A stretch of 60,559 bases of DNA from a virus, in IMG/VR virus record IMGVR_UViG_3300020469_005303, positions 1 to 60,559 of that record. One strand, given 5' to 3'. Under the pieces are notes generated by a model. That model had not been told where the DNA came from and did no database searches. It was given only the letters and a program-made list of their open reading frames with translations. The number at the start of each line of letters is the position of its first letter. The first letter of the stretch is position 1. Below are positions 17,774 to 26,243 of the stretch, one piece after another. A program made the position numbers and the translations under genes.

Positions 17774-17783
17774 TATATTTATA
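17774..17783 (+). promoter_or_regulatory. Late-promoter-like motif TATATTTATA
   Basis: An exact copy in the 112-base gap before hsp20, 76 bases upstream of the chosen ATG. It would generate a leader of roughly 70 bases containing two short hairpins. Confidence 0.45.
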
Positions 17784-17787
17784 AACA

Positions 17788-17831
17788 GAGCAATGCTCAC
17801 TAGAGGTTGTTCATCGGATGCCCACGTTGGG
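17788..17831 (+). promoter_or_regulatory. Structured leader of the heat-shock gene
   Basis: Two short hairpins can be drawn: GAGC-AAT-GCTC at 17788-17798 and CCCA-CGT-TGGG at 17821-17831. The ribosome site (AGGAAA, about 17848) lies outside them. It could be an RNA thermometer or stability element, but pairing that masks the ribosome site was not found. Confidence 0.25.
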
Positions 17832-17859
17832 GTTCGTAACTAAAATAGGAAATAATAAA

Positions 17860-18354
17860 ATGAAAAACTACGGATATAAGTCCAGCGGAACAGGACTTAA
17901 TAAACACGTTCCAACAATGCGCGATGAGTTTTTAACTCCATTTGATTCAATATTTGACAAAATGGTCAATCAAGCATTTCCAAACTTCGGTCAAGAATTC
18001 GGAGTGAACTTCTTTGGAAATAGTTCATACCCACGGGTGAATGTGGCAGACGCAAAGAGTGAAGTTAGAATTGAAGCAGAAATTGCAGGACTCAACAAAG
18101 AGGATGTATCTGTTGAGTATGCCGATGGAATGCTAACTATATCAGGTGATAAAAAAACCGAAGTAGAAGATCCAGATGTAAAATATGTATACAAAGAATT
18201 AAAGCGATCTTCGTTTAAAAGATCATTTAAAGTTGATGATCAAACCCTTGCGGTAGATAAAATATCAGCTAAGTTTGATAATGGAATTTTAAACGTAAGT
18301 ATTCCAAAACGAGAAGTGGTCGAGACTAAAGCAAAAAAGGTCAAAATACTATAA
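17860..18354 (+). CDS. hsp20: Small heat-shock protein (Hsp20/alpha-crystallin)
   Basis: The 164-residue protein contains an alpha-crystallin domain: YPRVNVADAKSE, IEAEIAGLNKEDVSVEY, MLTISGDK, then FKRSFKVDD and AKFDNGILNVSIPK. The final GILNVSIPK is the family signature. Hsp20 proteins are ATP-independent chaperones, and T4-like marine phages often carry one, perhaps to stabilise virion or host proteins. I chose the ATG at 17860 because AGGAAA precedes it; an open frame 14 codons longer begins in the structured leader. An intrinsic terminator closes the gene at 18384-18411. Confidence 0.92.
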   Translation: MKNYGYKSSGTGLNKHVPTMRDEFLTPFDSIFDKMVNQAFPNFGQEFGVNFFGNSSYPRVNVADAKSEVRIEAEIAGLNKEDVSVEYADGMLTISGDKKTEVEDPDVKYVYKELKRSSFKRSFKVDDQTLAVDKISAKFDNGILNVSIPKREVVETKAKKVKIL

Positions 18355-18383
18355 TATCTTCGTCAAATTTATTTGAAAATATT

Positions 18384-18411
18384 GGGGGTAAAAAAATTAC
18401 CCCCTTTTTTT
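18384..18411 (+). terminator. Rho-independent terminator
   Basis: A perfect 8-bp stem GGGGGTAA/TTACCCCC (18384-18391 with 18397-18404) encloses a 5-base A loop and is followed directly by seven T residues. It lies 30 bases after the hsp20 stop and before the next promoter motif. It is the clearest terminator in the window. Confidence 0.9.
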
Positions 18412-18421
18412 ATAATTATAT

Positions 18422-18431
18422 TATATTTATA
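18422..18431 (+). promoter_or_regulatory. Late-promoter-like motif TATATTTATA
   Basis: An exact copy directly after the terminator and 47 bases before the ATG at 18479. The terminator-then-motif order strongly suggests a new transcription unit starts here. Confidence 0.5.
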
Positions 18432-18478
18432 CAACATACGAACTCGTACAAAGTTTAACAAAAGGAATATATATTATT

Positions 18479-19573
18479 ATGAAATTATTTACTGCAATTA
18501 TCGGAGGGTTGGCCCTCGCAGTAGCAGGAACAGCAGCGTTCTTTTCAGTTAGAGGTATAGGCCTTTTGTTTGCAGGAGCAGCGATTGCAGCTATGGTAAT
18601 GGCGGGTGTTTTAGAAGCAGGTAAACTTGCGATGACATCATTTTTGTATCGTTATTGGGAACGAATCCCTAGATTATTAAAATGGTACAGCACAATCGCA
18701 GTTGTTGTTTTAATCGGAGTCACCTCTTTAGGTATTTATGGATTTTTAAGTGATGCTTATGATGACACTCGTTCTAGGGTGGAAATGCACGAAAACAACA
18801 TTGAAACATTAAATAAAGAAATAGTTGTTATTGAGACCGAGATTGCTACACTACAAAACACGGATGTTACAGTAGAAGACAAAAAGACAGAGACAATCGC
18901 AGGATTCCAAAAAATATACGATGATTATGTAGAAGATAGACGGGCACGACAAGATGCGTTATCTTCACGCAACAAAACAGATACAGAAGCAAGAACCACA
19001 CGCAGACAACAATTACTTGATCGTTTATCTACACTAGATTCCGCAAAAACTGCAATAGAAGCAAAGGGTGGTGGATTATTTTCAAGCAACAAAAAGAAAC
19101 TTGAAGAGTTACGAGTTGCTCAACAACCAGAACGAGACTCTATCGCATCTTCGTTATCATCCATTTCAGAAGAAGAAACATCCGCAACAAAACGATATAA
19201 CGACTCACTTGCAAAAATAGACGAAGAGATTTCAACGGAATACGACAAATTCGTGGAAAAAGTAAATGGACTTCGTGATACAACAAACGATTTAGATAAT
19301 GTATCAGTCATTGAAGACAAGTATGACAAAATAAAATCCAATCAAGCAGATATCCTCGTAGAAAAAGAAGCAATAAGAGATACAGACATAGGAAGTTTTA
19401 GATTCATTGCAGAATCATTTAATTTACCAGTTGATACTGTTGTTAAGTGGTTCATTATTGTTATAGTATTAGTATTTGATCCCGTGGCAGTCGCATTAGT
19501 GCTTGCATACAACATAATGGTAGGTGGAAGAATGACTCTTGGAGAAGAGTTACCGAAAAAAAAAATTGGATAG
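18479..19573 (+). CDS. Membrane coiled-coil protein
   Basis: The 364-residue zero-frame product has three N-terminal hydrophobic segments (about 4-25, 28-50 and 68-92), a long charged coiled coil (about 100-310, with [11 protein letters not shown] in its middle), and a C-terminal membrane segment (about 322-346, [21 protein letters not shown]). AAGGA lies upstream of the ATG. The 3' end contains ten A residues (19556-19565) just before the stop. In the -1 frame translation continues without a stop into the Pro/Thr/Ser-repeat reading frame, which would yield a fusion of about 591 residues. Function unknown; an inner-membrane protein made during infection or packaged in the virion is possible. 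Confidence 0.75.
   Translation: MKLFTAIIGGLALAVAGTAAFFSVRGIGLLFAGAAIAAMVMAGVLEAGKLAMTSFLYRYWERIPRLLKWYSTIAVVVLIGVTSLGIYGFLSDAYDDTRSRVEMHENNIETLNKEIVVIETEIATLQNTDVTVEDKKTETIAGFQKIYDDYVEDRRARQDALSSRNKTDTEARTTRRQQLLDRLSTLDSAKTAIEAKGGGLFSSNKKKLEELRVAQQPERDSIASSLSSISEEETSATKRYNDSLAKIDEEISTEYDKFVEKVNGLRDTTNDLDNVSVIEDKYDKIKSNQADILVEKEAIRDTDIGSFRFIAESFNLPVDTVVKWFIIVIVLVFDPVAVALVLAYNIMVGGRMTLGEELPKKKIG
19556..19565 (+). promoter_or_regulatory. Candidate -1 frameshift slippery site (A10)
   Basis: The zero frame reads CCG AAA AAA AAA ATT GGA TAG. Slipping back one base on the A run gives AAA AAT TGG ATA GAT, which stays open to 20253. There is no ATG near the start of the downstream frame. Transcriptional slippage or a homopolymer sequencing error would give the same picture. 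Confidence 0.5.
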
Positions 19574-20253
19574 ATAATTTACCATTTGCCGATAAGTTAC
19601 AAAAAGAAGGTGACTTTGAAGAGGAAGTGGTTATATTAAAATCACCAACCCCTACACCAACTCCTACACCGTCTCCGAGTCCATCTCCGACTCCCACACC
19701 AACACCGAGTCCATCACCAACTCCTACACCAACACCGAGTCCCTCACCAACCCCTACACCGACTCCGACACCCACACCTTCACCGAGTCCATCACCAACT
19801 CCTACACCTACACCCACTCCCTCACCTTCACCGACTCCTACACCAACACCGAGTCCATCACCAACTCCTACACCCACTCCCTCACCTTCACCGACTCCTA
19901 CACCAACACCGAGTCCATCACCAACACCTTCACCAATTCCTACACCCACACCGAAACATAAATCAAAAAAACAAACGGAAGATGAGGATAATGTTATATC
20001 TACACCAATGTATGATGTAAATAGTGATCCTGAACCAAAAGGACCTTATTATGTTCCGTGGAAAAAAACGACTATGGATTTATATAATAAACTAAAAAAA
20101 GATGAAGACGAATCAATTTATGCGGATACCAGATACAAATCATCGGGTGGATATATACACGGAAGCACAATTGGAAATGTTCCACTGAAAGACGAAAGTA
20201 ATACTGACAAAAAAAATAAAAAAGATTCGCAAAAAAAAGACAAAAGTGACTAA
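19564..20253 (+). CDS. Pro/Thr/Ser-repeat tail, probably fused to the membrane protein
   Basis: From the slip site the frame encodes [21 protein letters not shown], then about 104 residues of alternating (P-T/S) repeats (19642-19953), then a charged tail with [16 protein letters not shown] and a Lys/Asp-rich end. The only nearby start is GTG at 19627, without a properly spaced ribosome site, and using it would discard the coherent acidic segment. Pro/Thr repeats act as stiff extended linkers in surface proteins, so the tail may be a spacer displayed from a membrane anchor. An independent gene starting at 19627 is the alternative. Confidence 0.6.
   Translation, partial: NWIDNLPFADKLQKEGDFEEEVVILKSPTPTPTPTPSPSPSPTPTPTPSPSPTPTPTPSPSPTPTPTPTPTPSPSPSPTPTPTPTPSPSPTPTPTPSPSPTPTPTPSPSPTPTPTPSPSPTPSPIPTPTPKHKSKKQTEDEDNVISTPMYDVNSDPEPKGPYYVPWKKTTMDLYNKLKKDEDESIYADTRYKSSGGYIHGSTIGNVPLKDESNTDKKNKKDSQKKDKSD
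19642..19953 (+). repeat. Pro/Thr/Ser-coding minisatellite
   Basis: Tandem CCN-ACN/TCN/AGT codons make this segment much richer in C than the surrounding A+T-rich DNA. A 60-base period is visible: 19811-19860 is repeated identically at 19871-19920. Such repeats change length easily by slippage. Confidence 0.9.
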
Positions 20254-20302
20254 ATAAATAATTTAGTTGACAAATATATAATTATTTGCGATATTCTATC
20301 GG

Positions 20303-20587
20303 ATGATTAATATTCTAAGTCCTTTATTAATAAGTTGTAGTGTGCTAACACTATTGATTGGGGTACTTTTGTATATAATATACAACTTATATAGAAAAAA
20401 CACAATATATGAAAACTGGACTAATCAAATTTTTGAAAAAATAAATAAACTACAATCAGATATGAAACAAATAGATGATAAGAATATTTTTGAGACTGAT
20501 GACGAAGTGGGTGCTGTATTTGAAGATTTAGCAAAAATTATACAAGATTTTGATCACGATATAACACCTAAAGAAAAGGAACTATGA
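20303..20587 (+). CDS. Small single-pass membrane protein, 94 aa
   Basis: One N-terminal membrane segment (residues about 4-29, LLISCSVLTLLIGVLLYIIYNLY) is followed by a charged, probably coiled cytoplasmic tail ending PKEKEL. Similar small membrane proteins sit before the late sigma gene in other T4-like phages as far as I recall, but their function is unknown. Its stop is 1 base before the sigma-factor GTG, so the two are likely coupled. Confidence 0.65.
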   Translation: MINILSPLLISCSVLTLLIGVLLYIIYNLYRKNTIYENWTNQIFEKINKLQSDMKQIDDKNIFETDDEVGAVFEDLAKIIQDFDHDITPKEKEL

Positions 20588-20588
20588 A

Positions 20589-21314
20589 GTGGATACACCT
20601 AACAAACCAAAAAAACGAAGAAAAAAGTCAAAGATATACTTTGGAAAAGATGCAGAAAATGCGATTATTAAATATAATCAAACTGAGTGCGTGGTGGAAA
20701 GAAATAAAATATATAATGAAGGAATCTCATATCCGTTTGATAAACTTGCAGAAAATATACTTAATACTTTTAAGTTTTCATATTTTCAATGCAGTCATTT
20801 AGAGGTTCAACAGGAAGTTGTTAGTAATTTAGTAAGCAACATCCACAAATATAAACCAGAGAATGGGAAGGCGTTTTCTTATTTTAGTATAATTGCTAAA
20901 AACTTCTTGATATTATATAATAATGGTAATTATAGAAAGTTTAAAAAACACGTAAGTGTTGATGACGAAGAATCTACAAATGTTGATTTAGAGTTGAGCT
21001 CACTTCCAACAAACCCAACAAACAAAAAAGAAATATCAGAATTCTTTAAACTTATGATTGATTATTGGGATGTAAACATACAAAAAATTTTTAAAAAGCA
21101 CAACGAACTTCAAATTGCGTATGCAGTTCTTGAAATATTTAGAAATTCAGACAGAATCGAGAATTTTAACAAAAAGGCTTTATATCTTTATATAAGAGAA
21201 ATGACAAACTGCAAAACTCAAAATATTACTAAAGTTGTAAATAAAATGAAAGATATGCAAAAAAGAATTCAAATTGAATATAAAGAGACTGGTAATGTTA
21301 AAAACGATTATTAG
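20589..21314 (+). CDS. gp55: Late-transcription sigma factor, gp55-like
   Basis: The 241-residue protein resembles T4 gp55, the minimal sigma factor that directs host RNA polymerase to late promoters. Visible features are a basic N-terminus (KPKKRRKKSK), a helix around KIYNEGISYPFDKLAENIL, and the sigma-region-2-like stretch ENGKAFSYFSIIAKNFLI. The start is GTG at 20589 with AAAGGA 9 bases upstream; an ATG five bases earlier is in another frame. Since gp55 recognises a single A/T-rich -10-like element, the TATATTTATA motifs in the window are natural candidates for its targets. Confidence 0.8.
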   Translation: MDTPNKPKKRRKKSKIYFGKDAENAIIKYNQTECVVERNKIYNEGISYPFDKLAENILNTFKFSYFQCSHLEVQQEVVSNLVSNIHKYKPENGKAFSYFSIIAKNFLILYNNGNYRKFKKHVSVDDEESTNVDLELSSLPTNPTNKKEISEFFKLMIDYWDVNIQKIFKKHNELQIAYAVLEIFRNSDRIENFNKKALYLYIREMTNCKTQNITKVVNKMKDMQKRIQIEYKETGNVKNDY

Positions 21315-21340
21315 TAAATAATATAAAAAATATGTATATT

Positions 21341-21350
21341 CATATTTATA
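21341..21350 (+). promoter_or_regulatory. Late-promoter-like motif CATATTTATA
   Basis: One mismatch from the consensus, ending 3 bases before the ATG at 21354. It heads the baseplate block and again implies a nearly leaderless message if it is a -10 element. Confidence 0.35.
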
Positions 21351-21353
21351 TTT

Positions 21354-21758
21354 ATGGATACTGATAAAGAAATATTTGATGGAAAAACATTTGCATCTCT
21401 TGCTAAAGATATTTATTTTAACTCAACACGCAAGTCAGCACAAATAGATCAATTAATTAAAGACCTACGCACAATGGTCAAAGATGCAGGAAGTGCGACT
21501 GTAATAGCACCAATGATTAAAGATTACATTGATGTATCAGTAAAAAATGATGATCAACTTGTCAAACTGTCAGCTGTATTACAAAGATTTCTAAGTGGTT
21601 CTTCTTCAGAAGGAGAGGGAGATACTTCTGGTCTGACTGAATCGGAAAAAGAAGAACTATTAAAGAGTGTAAAAAAAGAAGTAGAAGAAATTAGTAAGTC
21701 AGAGTCTTTGATAAACAATGATGTTAAGAAACTTGAGAAAAATATGGAAGAAAAATAA
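21354..21758 (+). CDS. Conserved T4-like phage protein, 134 aa
   Basis: A helical, acidic protein (FASLAKDIYFNSTRKSAQIDQLIKDL, then IAPMIKDYIDVSVKNDDQLVKLSAVLQRF). I associate this pattern with a small conserved protein encoded before the baseplate hub genes in marine T4-like phages, with no known function. The Ser/Glu-rich middle and coiled C-terminus suggest a chaperone or assembly role, which is inference. Its stop shares one base with the ATG of the next gene. Confidence 0.65.
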   Translation: MDTDKEIFDGKTFASLAKDIYFNSTRKSAQIDQLIKDLRTMVKDAGSATVIAPMIKDYIDVSVKNDDQLVKLSAVLQRFLSGSSSEGEGDTSGLTESEKEELLKSVKKEVEEISKSESLINNDVKKLEKNMEEK

Positions 21759-22807
21759 TGGCACATACGCAAGTACAACTGAAGTCTAAAACGCAAAATC
21801 TAGAAAAAAAACAACTATCAACTATCCGCGGAAACGAATTGTCTGGTAAAGATTCTTCGTTTTTCTACGAATTGGAGGCGGCAATAGTAATTGATGTTAT
21901 TCGTGATGAGACTCATCCAATTTTTTCCGAATCTAATGCAGAAGTGCCGACCGTAGAAAGATCAACTTGGCCAGATTCTTACAACGAACCCAATATCCGT
22001 GATTACTCATGGATTGGTCGTGTACGAGTTAGATTGATTAATAGTCAACAAACTACACCGATTAATAAATTAGACTGGGTTACACCACTTGAGACTGGTA
22101 TATTTGAATATCCGTTGGTAAATGAAATCGTAATCGTATCAAACTACATGGGAAGGCAATATTATACAAGAAGACTAAATTCAAGAAACTTTGTGAATAA
22201 TTGTGCAGATTTTTCTCACGAACATAGATATGGTGGTCCTGGTGGAATAAATGCAACTAAAAGTCCAGGTTCACTTGAGGGTGCAAGAAATAAATCTGAC
22301 TTATGGCCAGCAACAAATAGATATGCTGATCCAGTCGGTAAACCATTTTTAGGAAAGTATTTTAAAGCAAATAATAAAATAAGACCACTTAGACACTATG
22401 AGGGTGATACGATAATACAAAGTCGTTTTGGAAGTAGTGTAAGGTTTGGATGCTATGAAAATAATCCGTCTGTTGATGTTGGAACGCAAAACGGATATGG
22501 AGAGTCGTATGCTGAGAATTTAGGAAATCCAATGATATTAATAAGAAATCGTCAAAAGATAACTAAAAAAGATGAAAAGTGGTTTCAATATAATATTCTA
22601 GAGGATGTCAACGAAGACGGAAGTTCGATACAAATTACATCAGGTAGAACAGTATCTAAATTTGTTCCAACGCTCACACATCAGTATGATAACGTTCCAT
22701 ATAGAAGAAGAGGTTGTGTACATAAAACATATAACGGTTTGGATGGTATATCAAATAGCAACATAGGAAAAAGAAAAGATATAATCGACACAAGTTTTAG
22801 AAATTAA
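21758..22807 (+). CDS. Baseplate hub/spike OB-fold protein, gp5-like N-terminal type
   Basis: The 349-residue protein contains WIGRVRVRLINSQQ, then a long segment ending HYEGDTIIQSRFGSSVRFG and NPMILIRNRQ. These are the patterns of the OB-fold hub/spike protein in T4-like phages. There is no lysozyme domain, unlike T4 gp5. GGPGG around residue 160 is a flexible loop. The gene is followed at 1-base spacing by the 874-residue gene that supplies a gp5 C-terminal-like tip, so the two may share the spike function that T4 places in one chain. Confidence 0.75.
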   Translation: MAHTQVQLKSKTQNLEKKQLSTIRGNELSGKDSSFFYELEAAIVIDVIRDETHPIFSESNAEVPTVERSTWPDSYNEPNIRDYSWIGRVRVRLINSQQTTPINKLDWVTPLETGIFEYPLVNEIVIVSNYMGRQYYTRRLNSRNFVNNCADFSHEHRYGGPGGINATKSPGSLEGARNKSDLWPATNRYADPVGKPFLGKYFKANNKIRPLRHYEGDTIIQSRFGSSVRFGCYENNPSVDVGTQNGYGESYAENLGNPMILIRNRQKITKKDEKWFQYNILEDVNEDGSSIQITSGRTVSKFVPTLTHQYDNVPYRRRGCVHKTYNGLDGISNSNIGKRKDIIDTSFRN

Positions 22808-22808
22808 A

Positions 22809-25433
22809 ATGAAGACCAAAGATCCAAATTGCAAAGCGTGTGAAGAAAATAATAATCCAAACACAATCCCACGATCAGATATTGCATCGTTTGCATCAAA
22901 CAATAATATGACAGGTGCATTATCTGCTTCATTCGGAACAGCAGTAGATATGGGAACGGCTGGAAAATTAGGTAAAAGGTTTGGTGGAAAGTCTCCGTCT
23001 GTGCTAATGAAATTTATAGAAACACCTGGTAGTAATAAGCAAAAAAGAAATATGTCATCTGATCAAAAAAAGAAACATATAATAAACTCCGTTGGATTAG
23101 GAAACTTTGGTTTGAATTCAACTCTTGAAAGAGGAATCATCGGGTCAGTTGGTTCGGCCAGAAACGGATCATCGTCTTTTTTAAAAGGAAACAAAACAGG
23201 AAGCTCGTTGATTGCGGCGTCAGCTCTTGGAATTGATGTACCTGGATCAAATATGCTTGGTATAGGACCAAACGACACACCAATGTTTAAGTTATTTAAA
23301 CTTGCAGGATTTGGATTGAAGATGTTGTGTGCCACTTTAAAAAATAAACAAAGAGGAGATTACACATCTGATACAGAATCTGCTTTGGGTTTAATACTTT
23401 CACTTGGTATTAATCTTGATTTACTTGCAAGACTCAAGTCTATATTTGATAAACTTTTAAACTTAAAACCAAATTTTGGTGGATTTGGAATTCAAGATTT
23501 AAATATTGCAAATAGTTTATTTAATTTGTGTGATTGGGTAGAAAATATGGAATACGGTTCGGATACAATCGATACATTCAGAAAAACGTTCGCAAATGTT
23601 TCCTCAAACAAAGGTCTAACTGAAGTTGTCGGAAAAAAATTAATTTCAGATGGAACATACGACACATATGCAAGTAATGATTTTGGTTTTGATCAACAAT
23701 TTAAATCAATAGCAGGTGATATAGATATGCTTAAGTGCGACGCCTGCAATTTAGGAAAAACAAATTTGACTGTTGCACAAGGAAATAAAGATTTAGTAAA
23801 TCTTGAATTTGATGCTCGTACTGGATTTAAAAGAGAACGTGGATATGATGAAGTTAAAAATGAATCAAACGATACAAGTCCAATACTCGTTAAAAACGAT
23901 GTAATAAAAAAACTAGGAGTCGCAGATACATTAACAGAACCTGTAATAGCTGGATCAACAAAACTAGAAGTAAAAAATGCTGAACAATTTCCGATAAACT
24001 CCTTTGCAGTAATTGACGAAGGCACACCACAAGAGGAGTGTATATGCGTCCAAGGATACGGATCATTGCAATTAAAAGAACCAATGCAAAATAATCATGA
24101 TGCAGGTGCAACACTATCACCACCCTCAAGTGAATGTAAGGCATTCTTTGACTGGGGTTCTGATATAGAGTCGAGTGAAGGAATTCAATTTGAATCTGCT
24201 AGTGAAAACATTGAATTTATAAACGAAAAAATACCAACAAATAATTTATCTGAAGAACTTAGTAATAAAACTGCGATTATTAAAAAAGACATAAACGTTG
24301 AGGATATAAAATATTCACAAAAATCAATAATCACACAAATTACCGAATCCGATGATAAATTAACAAAAGATAAAATAAATACGAATTTAGATGTAAAACC
24401 AAAAAGTATAAAAGAGCAACTTGGAGTAAAATCTGAGTCATATGAAAAAGAAATAGAAACAACTTTAGATGAAACAAAAGTAAAGAATGATATCATATCA
24501 AAAGATAAAGATATTAAAGCAAAAAATAAAGAAGATTTAGAAAGTGAAATTAAAAAAGATGCAATCAGTTCTCACCAAGTTGTAGAGCAAAAAACAAGTA
24601 ATATTGAATATCAATCTGATTCAAAGAGTATAGTGTATGACACTTATACAGACGAAGAAGGAAATATCAAAGAGGATACCTATGAAAAAACAGGAGATTC
24701 TTCATTCAAAAAAACTAAATCTACAGTAAGACAAACCAAACCGTCTGGTGGTCCACCAGTAGAGCCAGACGCAACAGAAGTAACATCCTTTCATACAGGT
24801 GAAACAATTACCCGTGATGAATTAAACGGTACTGTTCTTGAGGATGCTGATATGAATGCAGTTGGTTTATTGCACCCAAATGATATTGAAAATTTAAAGG
24901 ACACAGAAGAAGTTGAAAAAACTTTAGCAGACGCCGAGAAAGTATACGATAAGATTTTCGCAGAGGAAATAGAAAAAACTGAAAATTTAGTATTAACCGA
25001 ACAAACCGATGGTATAATATTTGGAGCTCAATTACCAACTCTAAATGGAAATCAAATTGTAATTAACTCAGAACGAGTTTTAATTTCTGCCAAAACACAA
25101 GAATGTGGTATATTTTCAAAAAGAAAGTTTTTTGTTTCAACTGATGATGAAATTACGATGAATGCAAAACAACGAATTGTTTTAAAAACTGATATGCATA
25201 CATCAATCGAGTCACCGACCATTCACCTCGGTGTTTATACAACCAGAAATCATCCTTCTTTAAAAGGAGATTGCACGGTGTGGTGGTTACAAGATTTATG
25301 TGATTGGTTATCAGGACACACTCATAGTGATCCATTTATTACAACAGGATCACCAACTCAACAAGGTTCTTTATCAGCTTTAAGAGCAAGAGCTCCAACA
25401 TTATTGAGTGAACGAATATTTATATCTGGATAG
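22809..25433 (+). CDS. Baseplate spike/hub protein, 874 aa
   Basis: The C-terminal 140 residues look like the beta-stranded tip of a tail spike: VINSERVLISAKT, ITMNAKQRIVLKTD, then GHTHSDPFITTGSPTQ and ALRARAPTLLSERIF. The N-terminus is Gly/Ser-rich, and residues about 190-330 are helical. Residues about 460-660 are unusually rich in Lys, Glu, Asp and Ser, probably disordered or coiled. A CDAC pair near residue 312 may bind metal. The tip probably pierces the outer membrane, while the charged middle has no clear counterpart in T4 gp5 and may be lineage-specific. Confidence 0.7.
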   Translation: MKTKDPNCKACEENNNPNTIPRSDIASFASNNNMTGALSASFGTAVDMGTAGKLGKRFGGKSPSVLMKFIETPGSNKQKRNMSSDQKKKHIINSVGLGNFGLNSTLERGIIGSVGSARNGSSSFLKGNKTGSSLIAASALGIDVPGSNMLGIGPNDTPMFKLFKLAGFGLKMLCATLKNKQRGDYTSDTESALGLILSLGINLDLLARLKSIFDKLLNLKPNFGGFGIQDLNIANSLFNLCDWVENMEYGSDTIDTFRKTFANVSSNKGLTEVVGKKLISDGTYDTYASNDFGFDQQFKSIAGDIDMLKCDACNLGKTNLTVAQGNKDLVNLEFDARTGFKRERGYDEVKNESNDTSPILVKNDVIKKLGVADTLTEPVIAGSTKLEVKNAEQFPINSFAVIDEGTPQEECICVQGYGSLQLKEPMQNNHDAGATLSPPSSECKAFFDWGSDIESSEGIQFESASENIEFINEKIPTNNLSEELSNKTAIIKKDINVEDIKYSQKSIITQITESDDKLTKDKINTNLDVKPKSIKEQLGVKSESYEKEIETTLDETKVKNDIISKDKDIKAKNKEDLESEIKKDAISSHQVVEQKTSNIEYQSDSKSIVYDTYTDEEGNIKEDTYEKTGDSSFKKTKSTVRQTKPSGGPPVEPDATEVTSFHTGETITRDELNGTVLEDADMNAVGLLHPNDIENLKDTEEVEKTLADAEKVYDKIFAEEIEKTENLVLTEQTDGIIFGAQLPTLNGNQIVINSERVLISAKTQECGIFSKRKFFVSTDDEITMNAKQRIVLKTDMHTSIESPTIHLGVYTTRNHPSLKGDCTVWWLQDLCDWLSGHTHSDPFITTGSPTQQGSLSALRARAPTLLSERIFISG

Positions 25434-25445
25434 AAAGGTTATACA

Positions 25446-25859
25446 ATGAAAAAAAATGAACTAATAAAACTAATAAGAAGTGCAGTAAGGGCTGAATTAA
25501 ATGAGTCGTTACCAAAGATGTTATCTGAATTAATTAAAACGGAATCTATATCTGATACAGTTGACGATCCCGTTGAAATTACTAAAAGTGTTTTAAAAAA
25601 TACAATTCAAGAAACCAATCAAAAGCCTTTACCAACAAAAAGGTACAGCAGAAATGAAGCACTCAATAAAGTGTTAAATGAAACGGTAGGTGGAATACCA
25701 GCAGAAGGACCACGGGTTGGAGAACCAGAAACAATGACTGATCTTAGTGGTAATCAAGTAAATGTAGAAAGTTTACCCGATCATTTATCAAAGGCATTAA
25801 CCAGAAATTATTCAGATGTAGTTAAATTAGTTGATCAAAAACGAGGAAAACTTAAATGA
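25446..25859 (+). CDS. Hypothetical baseplate-region protein, 137 aa
   Basis: The N-terminus is an amphipathic helix (KKNELIKLIRSAVRAELNESLPKMLSEL). A Pro/Gly-rich linker follows (GGIPAEGPRVGEPE), then a helix ending KLVDQKRGKLK. Its stop overlaps the gp25-like start by 4 bases (ATGA), so it is probably translated with the baseplate wedge genes. I do not recognise a family. Confidence 0.6.
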   Translation: MKKNELIKLIRSAVRAELNESLPKMLSELIKTESISDTVDDPVEITKSVLKNTIQETNQKPLPTKRYSRNEALNKVLNETVGGIPAEGPRVGEPETMTDLSGNQVNVESLPDHLSKALTRNYSDVVKLVDQKRGKLK

Positions 25860-26242
25860 ATAAAGATATACCACTTGGTATTAGAATTCCTTACTCACGT
25901 GGTAGTCGAGGTTTTTTTGATCAAACTTACTCGGACATAGAACGAAGTCACACCAATTTGAAAATGTTGTTGATGACAGCAAAAGGTGAACGACCCATGA
26001 TGCCTACATATGGAAGTGATCTTAGAAGTCTATTATTTAATCCAGCAGAGGATGAATATGACGAATTGTTAAAAGAAGCCGTACAAGATGCTACTGAAAA
26101 GTGGATGCCAGAGGTATTAATTACTGGAGTAGATGTATTAAGAGACCTTACTACTGCACCAAATTCTGCAACATTGAAAATAAGTTTCTCGTTGAGTTCA
26201 ATACCAGATTCATACGAAACTTTAGAAATAGAGGTATCATAA
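25856..26242 (+). CDS. gp25: Baseplate wedge protein gp25-like
   Basis: The 128-residue protein is a clear member of the gp25/lysozyme-like wedge family: GIRIPYSRGSRGFFDQTYSD, then LLMTAKGERPMMPTYGSDLRSLLFNP, and a beta-rich C-terminus. In T4 and relatives gp25 is a structural part of the wedge that holds the sheath-initiating ring, and despite the family name it is not a lysozyme. It overlaps the preceding gene and is 1 base from the gp6-like gene, the expected order. Confidence 0.9.
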   Translation: MNKDIPLGIRIPYSRGSRGFFDQTYSDIERSHTNLKMLLMTAKGERPMMPTYGSDLRSLLFNPAEDEYDELLKEAVQDATEKWMPEVLITGVDVLRDLTTAPNSATLKISFSLSSIPDSYETLEIEVS

Positions 26243-26243
26243 A

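Noticed and set aside
17800-17850. tRNA-like GGGGTTCGTAAC sequence in the hsp20 leader
   Set aside because: A T-loop-like match is present, but no acceptor stem or anticodon arm can be drawn.
19461-19949. Minus-strand frame encoding Gly-Val repeats
   Set aside because: It is the antisense reading of the Pro/Thr repeat and has no ribosome site or independent features.
19642-19953. Repeat array considered as CRISPR
   Set aside because: The units are codon repeats without spacers and encode Pro/Thr/Ser throughout.
20584-20802. Short plus-strand frame of 72 residues beginning with an ATG
   Set aside because: It overlaps the gp55-like gene in another frame; the GTG at 20589 fits the ribosome site and gives a recognisable product.
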